Shown: piece by piece, positions 13,401 through 25,400 of the stretch
How the letters are laid out: each line of letters starts with the position of its first letter
Numbering within the stretch: position 1 is the first letter of the stretch
NCBI GenBank assembly: GCA_023053575.1
Contig: JAKZAP010000013.1
Location: 18,323,689 to 18,387,688, forward strand
Source of the DNA: Branchinecta lynchi
Lineage: Eukaryota > Arthropoda > Branchiopoda > Anostraca > Branchinectidae
Reading direction: 5' to 3'
DNA length: 64,000 nt
The notes under the pieces: generated by a model
Told to the model about the DNA's origin: nothing
Seen by the model: the letters and a program-made list of their open reading frames with translations, nothing else
Database searches by the model: none
Program-made: the position numbers and the translations under genes

Positions 13401-16400
13401 AAAATAGTACTATGAAGTAGTACGAAAAAGTAGCATGCAGTACTACCGATGCTGCGACATACTTCTACTTCAAGGCTACCGTGTTACTGCATAATACTAT
13501 ATGCTACTATTAGCAAGACCGGATGCTACTATGGCAAGACAGGATGCTACTGTATACTACTATATAAGATTAAACCAGGCTGAGGCAAATTAAATGATAG
13601 TATTCTTTGCTATTACATAGTATTACATGCAACGTTTTCGCACCACTACCATACTACTACGCAGGCTACAAATTTTTCATCGGGTACCGTGCTATGCCCT
13701 GCATCTTTTTAGTCTATCCCGATCCAGATCGTTGGCAGTACATCAATTTAGGAATAGATCTGGGATCTATTCCTTTTTGGGATCCCAAAACGTAAGTGAA
13801 GGGATACCTATGACATAGCAAAAACGTCCGTCTGTCCATCTGTCTGTGAGTATGATAACTCGAAGGGAATGAGATATTTTGATGAGACTTGGTGTGAGGA
13901 TTCATTGGGTCAAGGGTAAGGTCAAGTTTTTAGATGGGCTCTGTAGCCCTATATTTAGGGGTGGGGGCTCAGATTAAGGGACAAACAAAATATTTTAAAC
14001 AGCTAATGTGATAGTCGATTATGGGGTAAGAAGGCATGCTTAGCACGATAGTTAAAATCATTTTCTCGCCGGACAAGGGTTCGATTTAGGGGTAAGGATA
14101 CATGCTGAACACGATGGTGAAAACCATTTTCTCGCCGGACAACTAGTTGGCCCGGAATCTGGCCAAAACCGGAAAAAATGTTAAAAGCAAAAGTTTGATT
14201 AGATGACAGATTAAGGGGTAAGAAGAGAGGCTGAGTCTGTATATCCATTTTTTATCCGGACATATAATTAGTTCCGGAATCCGGTTGTAACCGGAATTTT
14301 TTTTTAAGTCAGAGTTTTATTTAAAGTTGATTAGATGTTGATTAGGAGATACGTTGGATTCCTTTCTGATTTTTTTTTTTTTTGCTGGACTAGTAGTTCG
14401 CTCGGAATTTGGGCGAAACCAGAAACTTGGCAGAAGTAAAGGAGGAAGTCTCGGTCAAGTATCTTCAAAATAGATATGGTTTATAGAGGTATATCTGAAC
14501 TTGGTTTTCTCTGATGGTCAGCTTGGCGAAGACTGGATCTGGCGAAGACAAGACCCAATTGTCTGGATCAAATCTTAGATTTTTGGGATCCCATCGACAC
14601 CTTTGTTCTTTTTCTTTAGGTTCTCTAAATTTATTAACAAATTAGTACTGGATTTGACATGCGGATGCGAGCACACGTTCTTAGCGAGTGTAATGTAAAT
14701 TATCTCCTGATGCGTTTTTGGGATCCCAAAACGTAAGTGGAGGGATACCTATGACATCGCAAAAGTTGTCCGTCCGTCCGTCTGTCCGTCCGTCCGTCTG
14801 TCAGCACGATAACTCTCGAAGGGAATGAGATATTTTGATGAAACTTGGTTTGAGGACTCTTCGAGTCAAGAGAAAGGTCGAGTTCGTAGATGGGCCCGAT
14901 AGCTGCATATTTAGGGGAGGGGGAGGGGTTTCAAATTAAGGGGCAAATTTATTTTTTAAAGCTAATGAGATAGTTGATTACGGGGTAAGACGACATGCTG
15001 AACACGAATATGAAAACCATTTTCTCGCCGGACAAGTAGTTCACCCGGAATCCGGCTAACACCGAAAAGTTTGTTAAAAGTAAAAGTTTTATCTGAAGTT
15101 GATCAGATATCCGATTCAGGGGTAAGAAGACATGCTGAATGAATATGGAAATGATTTTGTCGCCGGACACGTAGATCGCCCGGAGCCGGCCATAACCGGA
15201 AAATCTGTTAGAAGTATAAGTTTGATATGAATTTCATTAGGTGTTCGATTTACGGGTAAGAAGGCATGCTGAATTCGTGTATGACAATCATTTATACCTG
15301 GACCCATTTCACCACGAATCCTGCTGAAAAAGGGAAAATTTGTTAAAATTTGAAGTTTTATGTGAAGTTCATTATGGAGATAGGCGATACGCTGAATCTG
15401 TTTTTGAACTTCAATTTTTTGCAAGACAAGTAGTTCGCCCGGAATCCGGCTGAAACCGGAAATTTGGCAGAAGTAAGTCAGGAACTTTCGTCAAAGTAGA
15501 CATGACGCAGGCTATAGGGGTAAACTTACATGCTGAATCCATATTTGAACTTCTTCTTCTCCGATGATTACCACTGGACCGCTACAAGACCCGATTGTCT
15601 GTAAATATTAAATTTTTGGGATCCCATCGAAACCTTTGGTCTTGTTATTAAAGTAACTTACATGACACGAATACGGAGTATTTCATCACACCTTTATTAC
15701 CCAGAGCTATGCATTAACAGATCGGCTAATAACTTAGTTAAATACACTTTTTTTAGTTTAAAGAAAACCAAAAAACTTTAAACAGGCGGAACCCCTGAAA
15801 AAGATATACTCAGACTGTGTCCTATTTGATAATCCGGCACTACAATAAAGCTAATCAGGTATTAGCTATAAGACTCCGGATAAAACAAATTGCAACTTTT
15901 CTCGGGTAGGCTACATTAACTGACCCTGATAAGTGGAGGTTACACACATATTAGTTCATTCCATGTTCGTCAAAGTACGATAAATTAATAAAAATTGTTT
16001 CTATTTTGTTTGCCTGTGAGCACTGGAACTCGCGATAATTCCGCTGCATCCGTTTCCCAGAATCTGGTCTTCGTCCTGCGGCAATCGCTGAATTATCTCC
16101 TGCATTTTTTCCTTTGAACCTCTGTTTCCCCTTTATTTGGGGACGTTCTGATTTATTGAAATCGACAGAGAACACCCGCTTCCCATCTGCTAGCTCTATT
16201 AGAAAAATTGGCCTGACATGGGAATCGCATATTTTCAGGATTCCGGATCAAGGTTCTCTTAATCTCCGCCACGGGAGTAGAACGCGGGCGGGGGAGTATA
16301 TGCCAGGTCATGCGTGAATTATTGTAGTATATGACCCGTGAATGGTTTAATAGCCATGTTTTTTGTAACACTTCGGACCGTGACTAGACAGAAAAGCACA

Positions 16401-19400
16401 CCTACTTCTTTGCAATCGGGATGCTATCTCCAGTGCCTATAAATAAATAAAAATAATGCAGAGGCTAAGACGCCTCTTACTCCACAAAAAGTCATTTATA
16501 GACAAATTTAGGTATCAGAAATCTAACTCAGCCAAAGCTTTCTAGGGAATTTTTTAGACCGAAAACCTGTGCATCCATATGAATGCTGCCTTTTCTAATT
16601 CATTGACCGTCTCTGAATCCACTACGTCGTCTGGTAGGGAGTTCGACGGGACGGCCGCTCTGTTCCCAAATACCCAACTGCCATCTCCTTGTCAAAAATT
16701 GAATGAGCAATTTTGAACACGGTGGCTTAGCTGCTTATTTTCGTTATTTCGTTCTCAGCCGGAAGGTTGTCGTGGGCGTCATGGTATAACTTGTTCATCT
16801 CAATCAAATACACCTCTGTTGAAGGACTCCTTTTATTTCTTCTGCTTTTTCACTCTTCCTAGTTCCTCTACATAATTATCAGTTTCAGATATCCCCAATT
16901 TTTGCCCTTGTTTCATTTTCACCTTTGAGGGAAACACCGTTTTTTCGGCTGGTCCGAAGTCCATTGCCAGCAAAGTTCGCAGTCCCGTTCCTTTTGATCT
17001 TTTCAAGTCCATTTCTTTTGCACCCGACAGAAACTTAACAGGTTGAGATAAGAAATTTAATGCAGGTGTTGTCCGGTTTTCATGTATCGTACACCATACC
17101 GAAGATGTATAATACTGAATTGGTTTAGGTTAAAGTGCATTAAAGACAAGAGTTGTGTTTTTGCAGATACCATGGTGTCTGGTACCACGGTCTAAAGGCT
17201 TTTTTGCAGTTATCGTGGTATCCGATATCACGGTAAAAAGGCGTTTTTACAGTTCTCGTAGTATTTGGCCAGTTATCGTGTTAGGCTATCCGATATTCAG
17301 ATATCACGGTCCGACCGTGGTAACTGATCGTGGTATCTGAAAAGACATCTCACTTTTATCAATTTTTGAAAGTTGGTGGAAAAAGAGTTTGACACTTAGT
17401 GATGCGACTGAATATCATTTTTCCTTTTCGATGACTTCGAAAAGCGCAAATTCGGCAATTGTCGTTTCTGCAGAGAAACCGTATATCAGATACCACGGTT
17501 ACTGCAAAAACGACGAATTGCAGATTCAGTTACCGCGGTAACAGATACTATGGTATCTGCAAAAACACGAAGATCTTTAACTCTGCTCAGCGTGACCACT
17601 CCGGATTTTTCGAGTTCTGTAAATGCGAAAGTTCTTGGGTGCAGTATATTATAATCATTTTCGTGGTTTCTCCTGGTTTTCGCTGTCAGGTCCTTCTAAC
17701 CCTTGGACCTTGCTATTTTCCGATATCAAACTCGATGTCGGAAGTTAATCTTTACTACATCCCGCCCCCCCCCCCCCCAACACACCCACACCCCAATAAA
17801 AGTAAGACATGTAGACTGGAATTTCATCCAGTATTTTTATAATGTCAGGCAGATGGACGAATCCGACACATTTTGGCATGACATTGTTTTCGGACAAGCT
17901 TTTTCTTTTACAAGAGAAACAGAGGAAATACAATCTCGGTGAGTCCACGGCCTGCAAGTGCTTGGAGATAAAGCTTTTGCAACCCTGGTGGAATGGAATA
18001 ACTCAAAAGGACGGTGGTGGCACCTTTGATTACATTATCTGAAATGGGTGCTACATTGATATTACATTGGTGTAGCACATCATTACCCTTAATATTTGAT
18101 ATTCTTGGATGTTATTGATTATATAATTGTCAAAAATTATCAGTGTGGTTTGTTTTCTAAAAACATATGTGAGATTTGAAAAAAAGTAGAAGAACAGAAA
18201 CGATTTTAAACTTGTATAAAAATTTGAAAAGTTTAGCTCTAGTTTTTAACCAGAATTTGTTTTGCTAGAAAGAAGTTGATTAAAAACGTTAATGTCACTG
18301 AGAGGAGGAGTAGTGGTAAAATGTAAGAAGTGAATATAAGAGAATATGCTATGCGGGTTTTATTTTAAATTAATGATAGGATCTGGATATTCTTGGTTTT
18401 AGTATTTATACACCCTAACCATTAAACATGATCAGTAGTAGAAATTGTTCAAGCATCAATAACATTTTTAAATAATTTTTAGCTATTAAAAGGAGCTGTT
18501 CGATTTGTGAAACTAAGATTTTTGAATAAACCTCTGACGACCCGGACAAAGTGATAGGAACACATCATAAAACATAAAATAGCTATGTGCCGGGATTTTT
18601 CATTTTGGGCAAAAGATGCAAGAAACGTGTACGGTGAAATCGGATATTTGTCTCTGTGCCAAGGGCGTAATCTTGCAATCGGTAATACTAAATCCGAGAA
18701 AGTGGGGATCTATCTTCTTTGAACTTGGGGAAGATCTAACAATTTGGGTATTGCTGATTCTGCAGTTTGGGTGTAAGGGCGGCAGGAGTTTTAGCTACAG
18801 CTCTTGATTCTGTTTCTCATAAGGTTGTCTGGAGGGAGGGTACTGCATAAAAGCAGGTGTTGTAGGCTTTATTTCCGAGAAAGTACGCTTTTAAACACAG
18901 CACTAGCTCATTCGACTCCTTTCTGTCCGTGTGTTGTATTCGAGGTGAGCAAACAAAATCAGCCAATCACCTGCTAAGGGTAGCTGACAACGCCATCTGT
19001 TCCACTTGAATCCAGAATTCAGAAGCAAATCGGAATGTCGCGGGTCTACTGCGATACTTGTGTTTTGCTGACGTGTCCCAACTCATGGTCCATTTACACA
19101 CTGCTGCACGTTTTGAGCTTGAAAAGATTTCTAGCAATACGGACGTATTAGAGAAATCGGTACGTTTTGTATTGAAATACGTATTAGAGGAAATCGGTCC
19201 GTTTTGTATTGGAATACGTCCATATTGCTAGAAATCTTTTCAAGCCGAAAACGTGCGTAAAAATACGGTCGGATTTCAGAATTCGCTCTGATTTTACGCA
19301 GTGTAAACCCACTATTACGTGGGAAGATTGACTCTTGGAAAGGATGCTCTTCGATCGGATTTCTTTACCGATAGGCAGATAATATTATGAGGTGGCGCGC

Positions 19401-22400
19401 CCTCTGTGATGCGTTGTACCAAGTTTTGTTGGAGCTTTTCGGCAATTCCTTATGTAGAAGGACCGATGGATAACCCGTCTAACATTAATTATAATATGAA
19501 GAAAATTAATTATAATATGAAGAAAAAAATACAAGTTAAAATGCCACACAGCGGCCGATTTCTCAAAAATTCTTGACTTTTCTTAATTATTGTTGGTCTG
19601 GTCAAATAGAGAAATGCAGGTGAAGGGCTAGAGATACTGGTTTGCACTGCTTCACTGCTTTTTATTTTCTTGGGAATGTGGCATGGATCGCCTTGCTTGA
19701 CGCATGCAGTATACGAGTAGAAATAATACTAATAATTGTGAGCGTTTGTATACGTAGTGTGGACTGCCATGCATCTTGTAGTATTAGACCCAGGGTGACT
19801 GTCGTAGAATATCCTCAAATTGTTCATGTCGTGAGGATAGTGACGACCCGCTCGGCTGAATTTGTGAATTCCAGCTGAGCTAGGATTTGTGAACAAGGTT
19901 GGTCAGGGACATCTGCTGCACTGTCTGAAGTTTCATAACAGATTGCGCATAACACTTTCAAGAATAACACCTTTTCACTTAGAAATAAAGTGTTATGACC
20001 AATTAAGTTTATACTCGTGCCTAGATCTCCAACAGCACCTTCAATAGGTAAAAATACTACACTGTCAGAAGTTACATAACGACAACAGAAGGAAGCGCGG
20101 TTTCAACAGATAACACTTTGGGATGTTATCTGTTATGTTTCTTTCGTTTCCGTTAGTATTTTTACCAATTGAAGGTGTTGTTGGAGATCTAGGCACAAAA
20201 TAGTGTAAACTTAATTGGTCATAACACTTTATTTCTAAGTGAAAAGATGTTATTCCTGAAAGTGTTATACGCTATCTGTTCTGAAACTTCTGACAGTGTG
20301 GAGTTGCCCTCCATGGTCCCCTTTTCCCTCTGTCTTCCCAGTATCCTAATTAGACCTGGGGCTGGACGTGCGCCTATGTTGGCAGATTAGCTTAAGCTCA
20401 CAGTCAAGAAACGTGCTTTCGCCTGCCACTTGGTCTTTCTTATAACTTACAAGTCTAGCTGTACAGAATTGCGAGGCTATGAATACTATTTTATTTCAAT
20501 CAGGATCTAAGGTTCGGAGGCCACGTAGTCCTTCTTGTGACATACAAATCTAGTTGTTCAAATGTGCGACGCTCTGAATAGGATTTAAGGTAGCCGCCAT
20601 ATTTTAAAGGACACCTGAACAATGAAACCCTACTTGAACACACCATGGAGAATGCATTTACAGACATGGCCACGGAGAGCATTCTTCTCCTGAGCGTGAC
20701 GTTTTCAAAGTATGGATGTTCGTTTCTGGAGGTTTGCTCATGCAGACCTCAAGACAAAAAGCGCAATTCCTTCAAATGAGTCCGCTGGCCGGACTCGTGA
20801 TCGACCCGTGAAGAGCAACCTACCCCAGGCCGAAAGGTTCCAAAGGGTCGGAGCCCAAGAGCCAGAAGCTTTTGGATTGGATTGGATCAGAATGGAATTT
20901 TGGAGGTTTGCTCATGCAGACCTCAAGACAAAAAGCGCAATTCCTTCAAATGAGTCCGCTGGCCGGACTCGTGATCGACCCGTGAAGAGCAACCTACCCC
21001 AGGCCGAAAGGTTCCAAAGGGTCGGAGCCCAAGAGCCAGAAGCTTTTGGATTGGATTGGATCAGAATGGAATTTCTTCTAGATATACGTTCGGGCTTAAC
21101 TGGTTAAAAAATATTCCAGAAGAACGGTTGATTGGAGACAGTTGTTCATTTCTAAAGTTGTTCGGTACTGAAATAAGGACAGATGCAAAATGGAGCAAAA
21201 ATCATAGCTTGGAAACACTATTTCGTGTTTGGATTGGGTTTTCTGCAGGCAATGTTAACGGAAGTATACAGATAGGGATGACAATTGGTACTCTTCATTC
21301 AGGTGTCCTTTAATACGAAAAATTGGCAAAAGAAAAACAACCTTTGTTTTGAAAATCGGCAAAACTCAGACAAACACGAGCCTGGTGTATGGTTCTGTAA
21401 GTATATGCCAAGTCAAAGAAGTCTAATTATCATTGCATTAGCCGAGCGAAAACGCTAGCGCACGTTTCACATGACCTGTAAAATGACAAAAGTTTGAAAA
21501 CAGAATAGAAAGAATAAAGTTTAAAAGGGTCCTAACAGTTCTCGTAACGTTTAACGCATGGATGCGTAAACGTGTGTTATCTGTTCCATCTCCAGAGTGT
21601 CTTATCTAGCTAGTGTGCCTGAGACGGAGCAAAATAACTCTAGAGAGTTATGCGAAGACCTATCCTTTCCATGCAGCAAAAATGGGTCTCCGTTGCAGCG
21701 CCGCCCAGCTCGCTTTGTTCGTGCGTGCAGTGGCGGACGTAGAAAATTCTAGCAAGGCTAAGATGGGATGCTGGTTGAGTTTCAGTAGGGATGTTCGTGT
21801 CCTCTATGGGAGCTAGTGTCGCTGCGATTTGACTGTGTGTCACTTTTTCAAAGTTCGCGCACTCTCTAGAGTTATTTTGCTCTGGCCTGAGACGTGCAAA
21901 CCTTAAAGGGGCCTTCACAGTGAATCCCTAAGGTCAGTTAGGAGAGTAATAAGTAGAATACTTTCGAAATTTGCGTAAGTTACGTAAACTATATCAACTA
22001 TGAATGTACTGTAACCGTTTTTGCGTTTCAGTTCAGTAGGAGGAACCCGTAACCGAGATAAAGACTCGAAGAAGTTCTTCGTTTACTCACTCATAGCGTG
22101 GGGCGGTGCGTTCGTCATTGCTGCTACTGGGATATCCGCCGATTTGGCCGAAACTGGCAACCCTGGCATACTGCCAAACTGGTTCATTCGCCCTGGTTTC
22201 GGCACCTGGTCTTGCTGGTTCCATAGTAAGTTGTGTTTTTATGTGAGAGGATAGACCGTAGATTATCGTACAAAATAATGAAGCTCGCATTTCTTGTGGA
22301 GAAATACAAAGAATTTTTCATGAGTGTTTTCCAATAGGGTTAGGGCAGTTATGTGTGTTAAAGTCTAACTGAAAAGCCAGCTTATTGTTGTGTCTTTTAA

Positions 22401-25400
22401 CTGAATACACTGAATTATTTGGATTCTACAAAGGGATTATTTTTATTTTCCTCTTTCTGCTCTATGACGTTCAGGATTTGCGGCAGTCCCCATAGCGTAA
22501 ATTCTACTAAGACGCGGGAAATTTTAATCTCAACACAAACGCGGCTTTTCGGTGGGTAGTGGTGAGATTGGTGAAGATTGCTCAGTGCATGAACAAAACA
22601 AAAATCGTAAATCTTTCTCGTAAGGCATACAACAACAAGAGCTGTAAGCTCATATGGCACTTGCATGGCTTAAGATGTTTTTATTGATCAAAACTAAGTT
22701 TCGACTTTGCGGTGGAGATGCGCACTCTAAGGGAGCTAGAACTTCATTTGTAAGCAAAATCCTTGAGGCAAAAATGATAATGGGCTGATGGGCATCATGA
22801 AAATTCATATATTGCTCAAAAGTATTTGTTTTCCTTTGCGGTCAAGTCGGATTCGGGAACTAGCAAGTTCTAAGCAAATATTGTTGAATCTCTAATATTC
22901 CAGCGAAGTTTCATCGTCCTAGCACATCTGGAAGTACCTCAGCTCGCGATCACCAGAATCCCAGACCCCCCCCCCCCTCCAACTCCACCCACAATACCCG
23001 GAGCCAATCCGGTTCTGTAAATGATTAACCCAGAGCATCTGTTTGTTATTCCCACGAAGTTCTATCCCGATCACACCAGTCTAAGCGGGTCAAGTATCCC
23101 CCCCCCCCCCAATAACTGTCGGATTCGGTCAGGAAATGAAAAAGATCACCATAGAGAAATGTCCTCTGTTCAATTATTAAATTTCATTCGAATCCGATTA
23201 CCCGTTCCAAAGTTACGCATGACTCAATATTCCGGATTCCCCTCCCTCAACTTGCCCCCCCCCCCAAGATTATCATATCGAGGATTTTTTTGTATTCCAA
23301 GTCAGTTTGATCGGGTCCCTGATATGCCTGCCAAGTTTCATCGTGAAAATCCCCAAAACCGCCATGGCCAGAATCCCGCCCCCCCCCCTCCCCTTAAGTA
23401 CCGGATCCAGTACAGTTGTATAAACGATTTATCTAGAGCAGATGCTTGTTCTTCCCAGCAAGTTTCACTCCGATCCCTCCATTCTAACCTTTTCTTGAAA
23501 TTTCCGGTCCCCCCCCCTAATCCCCCCTGGCTACCGAATCCGATCAGGACTTTAAATGGGACATCCCAGATATGTAATCTATTCAGTTATTAAGTTTCAT
23601 TACAATCCGATCACCCGTTTTGAAAGTTCTCACTAATACTTCCGATCCCTCCATTATAAATATTCTTTGAGCCCATTGATTAGAACATGATTACAGGTTT
23701 GTTTCCTTCCCCGAAGTTGAAGAAGAGGACTGACAGCCTGACGAGGACCCTTGCCAAGAAGGGCCGAAATATCAACAAACATTGTTGAATAAACCCTCCA
23801 CGAAATATCAACAAACATTGTTGAATAAACCCTCCATTATATTCTCGAGCTCCCCCCCCCCAACTCCCCCACGGTGCCCTTAGCCAATCCGATTCAGTAA
23901 ATGATTTACCTAGAGCAGCTGTTTGTTTGGAACGGACCCCCCCCCCCCCCAGTCCGGATCCAGTACAATTGTCTAAACGATTTATCTAGAGCAGATGCTT
24001 GTTCTTCCCAGCAAGTTTCACTCCGATCCCTCCATTCTAACTGTTTCTTGAAACTTCCGGTCCCCCAACTCCCCCCTGGTTACCGAATCCGATCAAGACT
24101 TTAGACGGTACATCCGAGATACGTAATCTATTCAGTTATTAAGTTTCATTACAATCCGATCACCCGTTCGAAAGTGACACACTACTCAATTTCCCGGATT
24201 CCCAAGCCCTCCACCCCCCCCCCCCCAAAAAAAAAAACATGGTCGGATCGGAAAACTGATTATTTCTAAGTTTGTTTGGTCGGGTCTCTGATATGCCTGC
24301 CAAGTTTCATGGTCGTAGCACATCTGGAAGTACCCTAACTGGAAAAAGTGTGACAAAATGCCCTCAATTTTCAAGTTTCCAGCGCCCTCCACTACCCCGC
24401 ATATGGTCGGATCGGGAAACTGATTATTTCCAGGTTAGTTTGGTCGGGTCTCTGATATGCCTGTCAAGTTTCATGGTCCTAGCACATCTGGAAGTATACT
24501 AACTCGAAAAAGTGTGACAAAATGCCCTCAATTTTCAAGTTTCCAGCGCCCTCCGCTCCCCCGTATATGTCGGATCGGGAAACTGATTATTTTCCGGTTA
24601 GTTTGGTTGGGTCCCTGATATGCCTGCCAAGTTTCATTGTCCTAGCACATCTGGAAGTACCCTAGCTCGAAAAAGTGTGACAAAAAACTCGGATAGACCG
24701 ACAGACCGACAAACGGAATTGTGATCGGTATATGGCACTTGAGCCAGAGGCCATAACAACACAAGCGCATAGAGGTACCGCAAATCACACAGAACTTCTA
24801 CTATTTGAAAATCGATTATTGGTGAATAGCGGACAACTAAGTAACGCATTTTCAGCAGGTCTTCAAGCCACTTTAATTGAATATGTGATGGCCCTTTTCG
24901 GTTAAACTTTAAAGAATGTCTTAAAGTATAACTAAAATCGAACACTGTTCCTTTTTTATGGCACTTGCCCTCGGCCAAGTGCCATAGCGATCGCAATTTC
25001 TGTCCGTCGGTCGGTCCAGGTTTTCCTAGTTCGGGCACTTCCACATAAGCTAGGACGATGAAACTTGGCAGGCATATTAGGGACCCCAAATGATTAAGTT
25101 GGAAATAGTCACTTCACCGGAGCATCTGGGGGGGGGGGGAGTGGAGGGAGGGGGAATTCAGAAAAATTAGATATTTTTTACTGACGAATGGGTGATCAGA
25201 TCTTAATGAAACTTTATATATAGAAAGCCCTCGTGTCTCAGAGGTCCCATTTCAAATCCGACCGGATCTGGTGACATTGGGGAGAGTTCGAGGGGGGAAC
25301 CGGAAATCTCGGAAACGCTTAGAGTGGAGAGATTGGGATGGAACTTGGTGGAAAGAACAACCAACCATAACCGGACCGGATCCGCTCACTACTGGGGAGT

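Noticed and set aside
20712..21107. 131-codon ORF with an internal perfect repeat
   Set aside because: It arises from the 174-bp duplication; no start context, splice context or known family.
23021..23593. 190-codon plus-strand ORF rich in proline
   Set aside because: It translates the C tracts and CAAGTTTCAT boxes of B1; similar ORFs appear in every B array on either strand. No domain.
24634..25089. 151-codon minus-strand ORF
   Set aside because: It spans the B1 end, the spacer and the B2 hairpin, so it is a chance fusion of repeat pieces.
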